This document shows positions 1 through 11,049 of a stretch of 64,000 nt of DNA, in pieces. How positions within the stretch are numbered: the first letter of the stretch is position 1; each line of letters starts with the position of its first letter. Below the pieces are notes generated by a model that had not been told where the DNA came from, made no database searches, and saw nothing but the letters and a program-made list of their open reading frames with translations. The position numbers and the translations under genes were made by a program. This stretch comes from Psococerastis gibbosa (taxonomy: Eukaryota > Arthropoda > Insecta > Psocodea > Psocidae), in assembly GCA_963971405.1 (NCBI GenBank), contig OZ020485.1:47365469-47429468 (forward strand), written 5' to 3'.

Positions 1-782
1 ATGATGTCGTCCTCACAGCAGACAGTCGCCAAGATGCTGAAGCTAACCTGAATACATGGGTAAAAACGCTGGAGAAGGAGGGACTGAAAGTGAACAAAGA
101 TAAGACGGAGTACATGGAGTGCGTTAGACAGGAGCCGGGATCCATCAGCATAGGCACTCACACAATAAACAAGACTAACAAATTTAAGTACCTGGGCAGT
201 ACTATTGAACAGAATGGCGGATGTGAAGATGATGTCAAATGTCGAATTAAGGCCGGGTGGATGAAATACAGGGATATGGCACCTATATTGACGGACCGCA
301 AGATGCCGATGAAACTCTAAGGCCGAGTGTATAAACAAATGGTACGTCCGAGCATGCTTACGGGTCGGAATGCTGGCCACTCAAAAGGGACGAGGAGAAT
401 ATGCTACATGTAGCCGAAATGCGTATGTTAAGAAGAGCATGTGGCTTTTCTCTGATTGACAGAGTGAGAAACACCGACATAAGATGCCAAATGAGAACAA
501 GAGACATCCACGAAAAGCTGCGAGAAAGACGACTAAGCTGGTGGGGGCACGTCGAGAGGAGGGGGGACAACGAGTTGATAAAAAGAGTGCGATCAACACC
601 CGTACCAGGAACCAGAGCACGTGGACGACCAAAAATCTCACTGGCGAGTAAAACACGGAAGGACCTACTAATTGCCAATCTCTCGAAGGAACAGGCCCAA
701 GACCGGGTGACCTGGAAGCGTTGCTGTCGTGCCGCCGACCCCCCGTGAAGGGAAATGGCGCTGAAAAAGTAAAAGTAAGTAA
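1..782 (+). mobile_element. Non-LTR retrotransposon ORF2 3' half (decayed)
   Basis: This is the C-terminal part of a LINE reverse transcriptase, cut by the window edge. Frame 3 opens on DDVVLTAD, the end of the RT catalytic YADD-type motif, and continues through KVNKDKTEYMEC and FKYLGS, which are typical of the RT thumb. An in-frame TAA at 318-320 stands where Lys is expected. A one-base loss near 358 moves the reading to frame 2, which carries RMLRRACG, WWGHVERR and GRPK up to a stop at 746-748. A short untranslated end and a GTAAGTAAGTA-like tail follow. The motif set resembles RTE-type or related LINEs; clade assignment is inference. The copy is dead. Confidence 0.85.
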
Positions 783-1430
783 GTACAGTGAATACCCCTA
801 CTAATAATCAGGTAAGCGTCACGTAAATGAAAAGGGCCTAAAATTAAATTTTTAGACGTATGGGAATAGTTTCATGTACTGGTAAATAATTGGGATTACC
901 GGCACCTGAAATTAATATGAGCCCAATTTTAGTTTAACTTTTTCCGAATTTAATATATTTTGATTTTTGAAATTGAGATGATCTCATGTTATTGAGAAAT
1001 TCCTAACCCGCGCCCCTCCCGAAATTCTTTCATCTTTCAACACAAAGATGAAATCGAAGAAACCCTTTCATTTTATTAATAGTCCATCTCTAATACTTAT
1101 TCTTCGAGATATCTTCAAAATATGAATTGAAAAAAATACAATACTTGTACGATGAAATAATCCAATGCTACTGAAATTGGATATGCAGTACAATATGCCC
1201 TCTAACTCCTTATTATGTTGTTTTGTGAGTATATTGTACCCCTCTTGAAAGAATTCAATGCTATAGATAGCCCATTTTGAAGAACAGATCATAAGCAAAA
1301 ATCGATTTCAACAAGCTGCATGTACCCTTAGCCGCCGCATGTACATAATACTGTATGTACAGTACTTCTATACACAAAATAGCACTCAAACCCCAAGTGG
1401 TGTGCCTGATTTGCAATGGTAGAAGCTGTG
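783..1430. other. Unassigned AT-rich sequence
   Basis: No coding region, repeat boundary or RNA gene was recognised. The short antisense frames at 1068-1509 lack any recognisable motif. Confidence 0.4.
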
Positions 1431-1439
1431 TCAGTACCC

Positions 1440-1800
1440 ATGGGCGCCGATTCCATAAGGCTTGGTATGGCCCGGGCCATACCAATAATTTTAGGAATAA
1501 CCACCTCATATTTTAGTGTATTTTGATAAATAAATTCACTAATTTACATTGGACTTATTTAGAACAAATCTAATAATTTATCATGAAAATTAAAAATTAA
1601 AGGAAATGAAATCGTCAAATTGATTATTTAAATCGAAATTGGCGGGAGCCAACAGATTTATTGAAATTATAGCTACAGAGTGAAGCCATATATTTATTGG
1701 TGGAGGGGGAGGGGGACAATTGACTCCTTCCCCCCCGAAAAAAAATTTCCTCGGGCAATGTTGGGCCATACCAATAATTTTCACAACACGGCCTATTAAG
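1440..1800. repeat. Possible decayed DNA element with 20-bp palindrome
   Basis: Positions 1464-1483 are a perfect palindrome, GGTATGGCCCGGGCCATACC. Its right part with flank (GGGCCATACCAATAATTTT) recurs at 1764-1782. A G-rich then C-rich stretch (1701-1740) lies between. This is compatible with a degenerate inverted-repeat element, but no terminal repeats or target duplication could be fixed. Confidence 0.35.
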
Positions 1801-2132
1801 TAATATACTGTATTATGTATAGCATTCATTTATTGCTTCATCAGAAGAACAACTGCAGTCGTTCTTACTGAAAAACATTAGTAGAAATACTGGCACATTT
1901 ATAAATTATTTTGTTTTCTTTTAAATACAATTATTATATTTGGATAAATAAATTAAAAAATTTCTTAGACTAGTTAGACTTTATGGAAACATTATTGAAT
2001 CTAACACCATATCAAATCATTAATATTGTATAATTATTAATGATGCCTGTCAGTAAAAGGGCAAAGGCAAATCTTAATATTGCATTGGATGGTGGGCATA
2101 TATTACAATGTAAGCAATACCGGTAATTCGGC
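1801..2132. other. Unassigned AT-rich sequence
   Basis: AT-rich DNA with no motif or repeat recognised. Confidence 0.35.
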
Positions 2133-2144
2133 TTCATTGTAAAC

Positions 2145-2360
2145 TCATTGTTAAAAATAACATTGTATAGTTTTACGTAATAAAATTAAATAAAAAAATA
2201 CAACAATTTTATCTGTTTTCAATCGCACTTGACGATGGCGTGAATCGAAACCGGTTGTGTATTTTTTAATTTTATTTTATTACGTAAAACTATACCAAGT
2301 TATTTTTAACAATGAGTGACAGCAAGTTTTACAAAGTTACTAAGGAGACTATTATGTTTA
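2145..2360. mobile_element. Inverted-repeat insertion flanked by 12-bp direct repeats
   Basis: TTCATTGTAAAC occurs at 2133-2144 and again at 2361-2372. Within the insert, 2145-2314 folds as a hairpin: about 60-bp imperfect arms start TCATTGTTAAAAATAAC and end GTTATTTTTAACAATGA. The loop contains CGAAACCGGTTG, a motif also seen at 4137-4146 as GAAACCGGTC. Downstream of the second direct repeat the sequence resumes as LINE. The direct repeats suggest a target duplication longer than usual for DNA transposons, so the class is open. Confidence 0.55.
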
Positions 2361-2372
2361 TTCATTGTAAAC

Positions 2373-2845
2373 AGTGAGTGGGAGTTCAGTCAGGATATTC
2401 GCAGCCAAGTTGAACAAGCCCGAAATGTTTTCATCAAAATGCAGAAAGTAAGTCCCTCAAATGTACATATAGTATGATTATATTATATTGATATTGAAAG
2501 TCGTTGTCGGAATCTGCGGCTGGAACTTCGACCGAGAATGTTCAAATGTTGCGTGTTTCCAACCGTTCTATTGTATGTATATATAAAGCTATAGAGAACA
2601 GAATCAGAGCGTTTGAAATGTGGATATGCCGACACAGCATCGCATGTCTAGCAGAGATGCTCAGGTCCTGAGACGAATGGATACTGAAGGCATGTTGCTG
2701 ATTACGGTTAAAAAACGGAAATATACATTCATGGACTATGTGATGACTGATGAGGAACGAAAAATATCGCCTTCTGAATGTTATAATCCAAGGGAAGACT
2801 GAAGAAGAGAGGGCTCCCAGCAGCAGAAGAAGAACACCCTGCTTC
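2373..2845 (+). mobile_element. Non-LTR retrotransposon ORF2 3' fragment (family B)
   Basis: Conceptual translation in shifting frames gives the end of a LINE RT: a KMQKV stretch near 2440, then LRRMDTEGMLLITVKKRKY (about 2670-2727), then a degenerate GHVM..ER.. block and a GRRR-like end. The same blocks occur at 11050-11280 with 15125-15390, at 49775-49990 and reversed at 18130-18300, so this is one LINE family with many truncated copies. Frameshifts and stops show it is not functional. Confidence 0.7.
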
Positions 2846-2929
2846 ATAACTCATTGAAAGAGTCTGTATGTATTTTTGAAAAATTATACAGTGATACCTT
2901 TGCCAACGGCCTTACCATGTTGATTCCAT

Positions 2930-3430
2930 TAGAGCAGAGCATGTTTCAAACTGCGGCAACTTGGTAGTGTGCACAGCGTTGGCAGGGGAACCTGCAGTCT
3001 GATCGAGGCGTTTATAATACCGGGGTTAAATAAATACCCTAGGATTATAACTGCAAGCAAACAAATTTTGAATAGCACTTTCCATTATAAAATTATCTTG
3101 TTTACCAGTGGATTAAATAAATACCGGTATTATAAACGCCCCGATCAGGCTGCTGGTGGGAAATGATAACGCGCTTAGGCAGTATAAGTCGAGTCCTGGT
3201 CACCTCCGATTTAATTGTGTGACTTTACCATGTTCCCCAAGTGGTTCGGAATCCACTATAATGAGGAGGTCCACCCTGTTAGTCAACTCCCCTTTCCCCG
3301 AGGTGAAAGAGTCTGACCTTAGGGTGCCTCAAGTTAACAAACAGACTCACTCCACCCACCAGGCTGACAGGGTTGCTTAAAGCAGAAATGCTGAAAGCAG
3401 GCGTTAGAAACAACAACAACAACAACAACC
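2930..3430 (+). mobile_element. tRNA-derived SINE (family 2), split by a MITE, CAA tail
   Basis: The left part (2930-2993: AACTTGGTAGTGTGCACAGC) and right part (3154-3430: GTCGAGTCCTGGTCACCTCC, then CAAGTGGTTCGGAATCCACT) match the uninterrupted copy at 39090-39275. GTGTCGAGTCCTAG in that copy resembles a Pol III B box. A 160-bp MITE (2994-3153) separates the halves. The copy ends in a (CAA)n microsatellite at 3408-3428. The downstream module beginning near GTCAACTCCCCTTTCC is shared with 50025-50185. Confidence 0.65.
2994..3153. mobile_element. 160-bp MITE inserted in a SINE
   Basis: Terminal inverted repeats: GCAGTCTGATCGAGGCGTTT at the left and the complement of GCAGCCTGATCGGGGCGTTT at the right, continuing through TATAATACCGG. 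An inverted, almost identical copy of the same length is at 28910-29069, and a diverged one at 25083-25240. Both good copies are flanked by CCT on the left and TG on the right. No coding capacity. Confidence 0.75.
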
Positions 3431-4250
3431 TTTGCAGGAATCAGCCTAATTAAATTCGTCGAAAGTAACCAGTTGTGTACAGAATATTTTGTTAACAAAA
3501 GACAAATTAGTCATGTTGATGAAATTACTTAATACCCGTATGTTTCCACAAACTATCGCGAAGCTTATACCAAATCAGATTTCTCTAGTTTATTTCCGAA
3601 ATAACACCCTTATTGAAAGGGGGAAGGTCCTTTATTGAAATTGGAAGGGGAAATCGGTTCGTTGTTATACCCTCCCCCCACCGTTCTCCTCCCCCGGGGG
3701 ATTCCCCTATCCTTCCTCTGTTGAATATCTTTCATCGTTCTAGTTTCTGACATTCTTATTCGGTTTTTTCGTTCTGCGATCCCGGGGGTGTTCACTTCTT
3801 TCACTCGGGCAACGTCATAAAAACTGTTCTGCTGCTGCCGACACTTTCATAGTTTTAGTCTGCTTTGTTTGTATATTTTGCTGTAGGCGTTTCTTTGTTA
3901 CGCCAACGCCTTTGGGGTATCCGGGTCGTAAGGTTATTGTTTTTGTTGTTGTTGCGTAATCCTGTTATCATGTTTAAGCTTGTCTGAACCCTACCTAGGT
4001 ATGTTGGGGGGGGGGGGGGGAGGGTTGCTAAGATTAGATACTGTACAACCGGATAGGAAAAACCCTTCTACTGTATCAAGAGTAAAAAAATTCAAATTTC
4101 TTTGGAAATACCGATATTTGTTGTTTTCCTTCTAGATTGAAACCGGTCGAGTTTGGTAGACTTTACTTGTCTTTTGTCTTGTTGCAACCCGGTTCGAAGA
4201 GGACAGCTGCTACTTCATATAGCAAGTAGAAGATTAAAATGAGTAGAGCA
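3431..4250. other. Unassigned; contains a 15-G tract
   Basis: G runs from 4006 to 4020. A GAAACCGGTC motif is at 4137-4146. No gene was recognised; the short antisense frame at 3610-3804 has no recognisable domain. Confidence 0.35.
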
Positions 4251-4254
4251 TTTA

Positions 4255-4455
4255 TTAATACACGAAAATCTGGTGCACACCGTCATTGGGGGCACAGTGG
4301 GAGGAACCAGTAGAAGGGAGTGGCCGAAGAAGGAATTCATGGATCAACTGAATTGGTAGACGCAGGAGTTTGAACGTATCAAGAGCTTGAGGATGATATG
4401 CAAAGAGTTGCTGCCAACCAATTGTTGAGATCGAAAGAAGAAGAAGAATCCGATT
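4255..4455 (+). mobile_element. LINE 3' tail fragment
   Basis: The run GGCCGAAGAAGGAATTCATG, ...GGATGATATGCAAAGAGTTG, ...GCTGCCAACCAATTGTTGAG and an AGAAGAAGAAGAA tail match the family seen at 39535-39680 and 47917-48190. It encodes the last residues of ORF2 (a RELLPTN-like end) plus the tail. Confidence 0.6.
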
Positions 4456-5553
4456 TGCATCCTTTTTACTTTCCAATTTACACAGAGTATAAGGAGAGTA
4501 AACCGTTCCAACGAGATTAGCCGCGTGTAACTGTTAACATTTGTCACCAAACAGTATTAATACAGTACAAAATTGTTCAGCTTATCCATCAGTTTAATTA
4601 ATTTCACAATAGCTGACTCATAATTGAAACAGTCGGGAAACAAGTAAATTAGCAATACTGTGACAACCGATGAAGTTGACACCCAACTCTTAATTAATAA
4701 TGAATTTCAAACTGAAAACAAGGTAGTTCCAACTGTCGAAAAAAGTTGTGACTCCATCTGAAATTTATTGAACTCGAAAATGTTTTTCACAATACCACTT
4801 CTCTGTGAAAACATTCCACCAAAAGGACAAAAAAAATTCTGGTGACAGCTATTGCTATCAAACCAAATTGAGCTACCGTGCTTTCTATCCGTTTCGGACC
4901 TTTTTTTCTATACCAGCAATGAAGTCCCAACCCCATCGCTGACGATTGCTGATGTAGTTAAGTCAAAATAGCGTTTATTGGCGCGGTAGGTCTTTTTCAC
5001 AAATTCCTTTTAAAATACCATACCATCAACAGTACACCTATCGCGGCAGACTTGTACAAAGTGTTTACCACTGCTTGTCTACTTTAACAACTATTGTACT
5101 TTTCGTCAAGTAATATATGCATCGCTATAAACAATTTGAATAAATCCTTTGTAAGCAGTGGCAAAGCATAGCAGCGCTTGGAGCAGTAACCCCGTCAGTG
5201 TTCAGTGTTTGCTGACTATAACTTTGTAATTTTACTGGAGGGTAACTTCAGCGTTTTACCATATAAGAACTCCTGTATTCACTATACACAGACTCAACCT
5301 GTCCCCTTTGGCTGCTGACATACTGCAAGTACGTAAAGTCTGCACTGTGTGCTGTTTTATTTTGTGCTTATGTTTTTGAGTGATGTGGTGTTTGCATATA
5401 TCGACCAATTGATCCGTTGAAATGTTCCATAGCCTCGGGGTGTCTCTTAAGACCGGTACACACAAACGTTAGGGGCCGGCATCACGCGCTTTGAAATTTG
5501 TCATTGGAGCAAATAGGTTGGTGAATGGTTGGTGCATAACCACAGAGTTCATT
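4456..5553. other. Unassigned
   Basis: A short TTTCCAATTTA..AGTATAAGG match to the GTCT-repeat element lies near 4470-4495. Nothing else was recognised. The reverse frame at 5256-5465 lacks recognisable features. Confidence 0.35.
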
Positions 5554-5890
5554 ATTTAACAAAGGGTTAGTTGGACTTACATTGCCTGCTGTGTTAAGGG
5601 CCATGGTCGAGTGGTTAGAGAACTTGCATTTCAATCGGGAGAACGGTAGTTCGAATCCTCAAGGGGATCGGATTTACTCAATAATACAGAGCAATGAGTA
5701 AATCACCCAGAAACCGTCAGTTCTTATCAGAGCTTAGCCTGATGATGGAAGAAGCATCCACTCCCGAAGCGTCGCGTAATCCTTCCCCTGACAATGAGCT
5801 CCGCCCTAGTTGTTCGATGACTATGAGACAAAGCCTCTATTGACTATTTACACAGCAGACAATGTAAGTCCAACTAACACTTTGTTAAAT
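5554..5890 (+). mobile_element. Inverted-repeat element with tRNA-like Pol III promoter inside
   Basis: Termini are imperfect inverted repeats of about 35 bp: ATTTAACAAAGGGTTAGTTG..., ending as the complement in ...CTAACACTTTGTTAAAT. Just inside the left arm is a tRNA-like block with an A-box match TGGTCGAGTGG (5604-5614) and a B-box match GTAGTTCGAATCC (5646-5658). The acceptor ends do not pair, so it is not a functional tRNA. Relatives are at 40366-40560 (opposite orientation), 42187-42345 and 46783-46880. Confidence 0.6.
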
Positions 5891-6013
5891 AGTATGAGAC
5901 CATTACCAATAACATTTACCAATAGATCAGAGTCTATCTCTACCTCAGGAGATTTCTGTCCCGTCCATCTGCGTGAGTTCAGCGTCACGCCAGTAGCGGC
6001 TGAAATCTTCTAA

Positions 6014-6153
6014 GGCGCTGATTCCACCGACGTCAATAGTCAAAATAATGCTGATATTGACGTGGTAGCAGACATTTTTACATTGTCTTTAATGTCTGCT
6101 ACCACGTCAAACACCTTCAATAATCATTATTGACGTCTGTGGAATAAGGTTTT
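6014..6153. mobile_element. Hairpin MITE, TWA group, decayed right end
   Basis: Left end TAA|GGCGCTGATTCCACCGACGT; the inner part is an inverted repeat around GACGTGGTAGCAGACATT. The right end reads TGACGTCTGTGGAATAAGG and has lost the expected GCGCC terminus. It shares its core with 41473-41637 and with the longer copies at 26131, 26599 and 49342. Confidence 0.65.
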
Positions 6154-6450
6154 GCAACAGTCAACGTGCAACGCAGGCGTGAAATGTGTCACGCTCTTTT
6201 AAAGGCTCGAGGGTGCCCCAATTATGGAAAAAATGTGTACATATTCAGGAAAATATAGAAATTATTATAATTTTTGTATGCTGGGCCTTAAATAATTGAT
6301 ATGGTTCAAAAAATAGGCAGTCAGCATGAGTCCATTAAGCGTACGGACGTTATATTTCAACCTCTTACACAATTTCGGAATTGAGTACAGAATCGGAAGG
6401 ATGGTGTATAAAATAAAAGTTTAGAAAAAAAATTATGATAAAAATAATAA
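6154..6450. other. Unassigned AT-rich sequence
   Basis: No recognisable feature. Confidence 0.35.
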
Positions 6451-6650
6451 TTAATATTTTTTCTTTGTTTCTAGTCGCAATCTATCGATTGGTTTGCAAG
6501 AACTCTTTCTATCTTGTCCATTCTTCTCTGCCCTCCCTTTCAAATCCAATGATCTCATATTTAGCATGAGGTCTTCCGCGTAAACCTTCGTTGGCCGGCG
6601 CTTGGCATTAATGCCCTCAACGGGCCAACGGTGCCTTCTTACCTGCATAC
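6451..6650 (-). mobile_element. LINE ORF2 C-terminal remnant
   Basis: The reverse frame reads VRRHRWPVEGINAKRRPTKV, then basic residues, ending RLRLETKKK. Its terminal AAGAAAAAATATT-like tail resembles the other LINE 3' ends here. Only the last 60 or so residues remain; assignment rests on the basic end and tail. Confidence 0.45.
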
Positions 6651-7312
6651 TACTTAAAATTAAAAATCATTGGCGGGATTATAAGTTTGTGCAGTTTACG
6701 ATAATATAGGTGCTCGAAGGGTATAATATATATACAATATACTAACTAGTAATATAATATTTTTACAGCATATTATTAATAGCCTACATATAGCCTATAA
6801 TATATATTATATCTACATATCAGAGCATGTAGAAGGGTTGAAAGGTAGCAGGGAAGAAAAGGTAGGTAAGTGAATTTTCAAACTCAACATAATAATGCTT
6901 AAAAAGCTAGCCCACAAAAAAGACCAAAAAACAAAGAAATCAGGAAAAATGGAATTTACTAAATTGGAAAACCGAATATCTGCAGCAGACCCCATTAAAA
7001 TGCACGAAAGCATGCAATTCACACAGGCACTGGTTATGACATTTTAAAAACGCCGCAAAACCGCTACACGTATTACAGGAGCCCCCTGCAGCTCCCCCCC
7101 CCCCCCCCCTCAAACCAACCATCCTATTTTTACATAATGAGAATAATGTTTACAAAAACGTGCTTACCCAGCGATTATGACGTAGCCTACCCACCTTTCC
7201 CCTGTTTTATGGACGAATTAAAAACATATTCATGTTGTAGGTAATTACGAATTTCCCACCCCAGGAACCCATCAAAATCTGGCATTTTTTATTTTTTTAT
7301 TTAATTTAATAT
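6651..7312. other. AT microsatellite region and 16-C tract
   Basis: Degenerate TATA-rich repeats occupy 6720-6822, and C runs from 7094 to 7109. No gene recognised. Confidence 0.5.
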
Positions 7313-7497
7313 GTCAGGACATCTACAGTAGTGGTACGGACCCCGGCTTTCACCAATAGGTTGTTGGTTCGAGTCCTACACTTTATGTTTATGCTTCCGA
7401 GGGCATTCCTAGTTGAGTGTAAGAGAGGGCTCTCGGGCTTGCTTGATAGCTCATACTCCGCTAGGCTGCGCTTAGTAATAGAAAAAAGTCATTGTTT
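7313..7497 (+). mobile_element. tRNA-derived SINE (family 1)
   Basis: Head GTCAGGACATCTACAGTAGT with B box GGTTCGAGTCC, then GTGTAAGAGAGGGCT and the diagnostic end GGCTGCGCTTAGTAATAGAA. About 35 bp are missing from the middle compared with 20824-21045. Confidence 0.75.
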
Positions 7498-7512
7498 ATT
7501 ATTTATATATTT

Positions 7513-8058
7513 ATTGCTTTCCAATTTATACGTAGTATAAGGAAAGCTTTGTGATGGTCGAAATTTCCGATTCCGAGATTTCAACGGAATTACACGTTTT
7601 GAGGTCCCAGGAACCCAAAAACGTGATTTTTACGAAATGTCTGTCTGTATGTCTGTATGTCTGTCTGTCTGTTCATCTATTTCCGGAGAAACTACACGGC
7701 CAATTTTGATGAAATTTTGCATGTAGGTTAACAAAAATCATGCCTCGAGAACGTTTTTTTTTTACTTTGGGCTAACTGAATTTGGGGGGGGGTTTTATTC
7801 TCAAAAAACTCCAAAAAAAACGTCTAAAAAAATTATTTCTCAAAAACGCCTCCAACGATTTCTTTGAAATTCACATATATTGTAGTCGTTATTAATGTTA
7901 ACAAAATGCGGTGGGTCGCTTGCCCCTTGATGGTTTGCTTCTGGGGGTAAAAAAATAAAAATAATTAATTTTTAATGAAAAATGACTAAAAAATAATTTC
8001 TCTATCTACTAATTGATAAATTGGAAAGCATGCTCGAGTAAACTCGGACCGGTTCTTT
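7513..8058 (+). mobile_element. GTCT-repeat element (nonautonomous)
   Basis: Starts TTGCTTTCCAATTTATACGT. It contains GTTTTGAGGTCCCAGGAACC, a (GTCT)n block at 7638-7670, the block CCGGAGAAACTACACGGCCA, and ends near GTAAACTCGGACCGGTTCT. The reverse copy at 35606-36550 shares all blocks in order; decayed copies lie at 8360-8870 and 21600-21835. No open frame of note. A defined short tandem repeat inside a mobile element is the most economical reading. Confidence 0.65.
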
Positions 8059-8124
8059 AATACGCATTTCATTAGCGATGTAGTCTGTCGAATCTCTCTT
8101 AGTACATCATTTATAAGGTGATGA

Positions 8125-8330
8125 TGATGATGTTTATAAAAAGGTTAACCGCATGCAATCAATTAAAGGGATGCATCCGGTCGCCATTCAGTTGCCTCAC
8201 TAAGACGTAAGACGTAAGCAAATGGGTTCATGTGTCTAGTTACACCACGCCTCCGATCACAAGGTTTGTAGAGGCTTGCACAAGTTAAAGCGCGCTACCA
8301 CCTTGCCACCGAACCCGATTAATTAAGGTA
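8125..8330 (-). mobile_element. tRNA-derived SINE (family B)
   Basis: On the minus strand the head is a tRNA-like segment (GGCAAGGTGGTAGCGCGCTT, A-box-like), a weak B box near CGGAGGCGTGGTGTAAC, and an AT-rich end that in other copies runs into poly(A). Confidence 0.6.
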
Positions 8331-8359
8331 TTGTATTGAGCAATTTTTAATTTTTTTGG

Positions 8360-8870
8360 AGAACCTAAACCATCAAGTGGGACGTGACCTAGTGAGGTTT
8401 GCTTAATTTTTATAAGTAACACCGAATTTAAAAGAAATCGTCGGAGACGTTTCTGAGAAAAAATATTTTAGTCGTTTTTGGGGCAATAAACTACGATACA
8501 TGTAATTCCCAAAATGGAACCCCTGGACCATATTTTTGTGAACCTATGTGCCAAATTAATCCAATTCTATCGAGTAATTTGGCACCAAATTTAGTTTTTT
8601 TTTTTTTTTAAGGTAAATCGCGTACAAACAATTTAATAGATGTATCCAATTGACCTCTTCAGTCGTTGTTGAGTTACGACACGTCTCCGATTGCATGGCA
8701 CTTAGAGACTTGTACAAGCACGCTACCACCTGGCCATCGAAGTCGTAACAGACATACAGACAGACATTTCGTAGAAAACCTTTTTTGGGTTATTGGGACT
8801 TCATACCGTAAATCCATTGCAATCTCGTTATCAAAAAATTGGCCACCACAAAGCTAAAAGCTTTCATTAT
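8360..8870 (-). mobile_element. Decayed GTCT-repeat element split by a SINE
   Basis: The left block (8360-8594) shows AATTTAAAAGAAATCGTCGG and TTTTTGTGAACCTATGTGCC; the right block (8745-8870) shows CAGACAGACATTTCGTAGAA and an ATTGGCC..CAAAGCT end. They match the reverse copy at 35606-36550 in order. A family B SINE (8595-8744) lies between. Confidence 0.6.
8595..8744 (-). mobile_element. tRNA-derived SINE (family B), poly(A) tail
   Basis: On the plus strand: a T15 run (the tail), then AAGGTAAATCG, ATGTATCCAATTGACCTCTT and CTACCACCTGGCCATCGAAG. The reverse strand starts with a tRNA-like head. It is inserted in the decayed GTCT element. Confidence 0.7.
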
Positions 8871-11029
8871 GCTAAGTTATTTAAGTTATATAGGACAGCA
8901 TAAAAGTGCTCAAATATAATTAACTGAATAAAAGCTAAATAATTTACGTTAATATCCGCCGCATTTAGCCTACATTATGGTGCTTAATTTTCTTTAATTT
9001 CCTTATTACGAAAGAAAGACATCCTGTTTCCACGCCTGCTAATGATGTAAAATTAAAATACAAAGATGAAACAAAAATCTGTGATTTTCCTGATTGCATT
9101 TAAGAAAACTTTTTGAGATTGAGTTCCCCCCCCCCCCCCAAAAAAAAGAAGAAAGTGGAAAAATTTTCCGACTGTATCCTAATTGTTATTCATTCTTTTT
9201 AAATTCTGGAGGATGAAACAGCTCGTATATACCGAGTTAAGCTGAGTTTTTATTAAGTTTGAAGTCTGTTTCTAAGATATATTTCATTTTTTTTCGTACA
9301 GCTAAATGTTTTAAGTGATTTCTTGCAGAGTAACGAATGCAAATGGCTCGTTTTTATCGTTTTAGTGCTATTAAGGGCAGTACCTACCTTACAAAGGGAT
9401 ATTTATTTCACTACCGAAAGCAGTCTAGATTTAAATTATTAATTAATTAAATCTTTGGAGGCGCAACAAAGCGCAAGTAGTTATATTAATGGAGATACTC
9501 TAAAAGCTATTGAGGCAAATAAGTAAATTATTATAAATAATAATAAAATTACACTTAATTCCATAACATATATTTTTTTTTTAAATCCAGTGCAATTTTA
9601 TTTATAATTTATTTACTTATTTGTCATGTATCACTTCCACGAAGTGACTTAAGAAACTCTCTCAAGCTATTGAGAGGAGTGCTTACTGTGCTTACCTATA
9701 TTGATTTTTTTTCTACTTACCTATACCTTAATATATGGGGGTATTTAGCTTTATGCCACTGGTTAACGTAACATCTTTGCTCATGATTTTAAGGTTCCAG
9801 GCCTAGCACGGGTCGGAAGGAATAACTTACCGCGGAATTTTTAAACCCGTTTCAATACTAAACGGACTTAACTTAGTTAACCTTTAATTTTTTACGCCTT
9901 AAGAAGTTGTGACCGAACGGTATCAGTGCATGGCTTCTACTTCTACTCTCGTTTATGGCTCTATGATCAATATTTCATTAATACTAGTATAATGCTATTT
10001 TTGTTTCTTTAAAAAAAACGAGTAGTGGGGATTTCTGATTAGCACTTTATTCTTTTGGTTTTTTCTTTCTGCTAACATTGATGGATATATAATTTTTTCT
10101 TGTTTTGGGGGTGGGGGGCTGGGTCAGATTATTTCCAGCGATCAACTTCTGGGCGCGGCCCGCGAGACGACAGCCAAATCGCTTACAGCTAGTCAGCACT
10201 GTTGACCCTGACACCCATTAAATCTGACAAATTATGCATTACAACAAGGCACACAAGTTAATATTGTCTTAAAGTTTCCTGTTTTGGGGAGGGGGACTTA
10301 CCCCTCTTATATCTACCACTGCCTACTTGGTTTTAAGTCCAATGAAGGGCGCAGATCCTGTGAACTCTGAACCCCCTTTTAGATTGCTACCGACTACAAA
10401 GCAAGAGCTTATTTATTTTTTACTTAAAAAACTCGTCCAAAAATTTTACCCCTAATAAACTCTCTTCAACTTTACACAAATAAACGGGGTGATTTACCAG
10501 AGTTTATTTATATGAAACTGGTAAAGAAAGTTAAGCAGCAAAAAATTGCTGATGGAGTAACAGAGATGGGGGCTTGCTCAGAAGGAGGACGAGGAGGTGG
10601 GGGGGGGGGGGGGGGTTTCAGCAGTGTTTTATATTGCCCGGGAAAGTTGGAGAGAGAATGGCTTTCTTTTAACTAAAAGAAGCTGAATGGTAGACATTAA
10701 GCGGAATATATCTAGCCGTCAAAAAGATGGATCCTGCCCCTCTGATGGGATCATTTATATCGCTTATGAAAGCCCTTTCTTGCCGAGAACTCCCCTTTGT
10801 ACTCCTCCCCAGTTTTTGCATTTTGCGAAAACGCTTGTATAGATGGTAGATTGCAGGGTTTTTTACCCACACATAGACGTTGAATATATAGATATCGTTC
10901 AGAGAAAGTCCCATCATCTTATGGGTTTTTCCTCGTGTAAATTCGAAATACCTTCGAACCTATGATTTTTTTTTTTGGGGGGGGGGGGGCTTTCGGGTAA
11001 AGCCATAGGCATAGCTTGTGAAAACACAT
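8871..11029. other. Unassigned; G/C tracts at 9126, 10599 and 10977
   Basis: AT-rich DNA with C14 at 9126-9139, G17 at 10599-10615 and G13 at 10977-10989. The reverse frame at 10669-10917 (82 residues) has no recognisable domain. At 11029-11050 there is a short palindrome, ATTATTTCCAGTTGGAAATAAT-like with 10-bp arms. Confidence 0.35.
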
Positions 11030-11049
11030 TATTTCCAGTTGGAAATAAT

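Noticed and set aside
5599-5670. Possible tRNA gene
   Set aside because: A and B boxes are good, but the acceptor ends do not pair and the block lies within a dispersed element.
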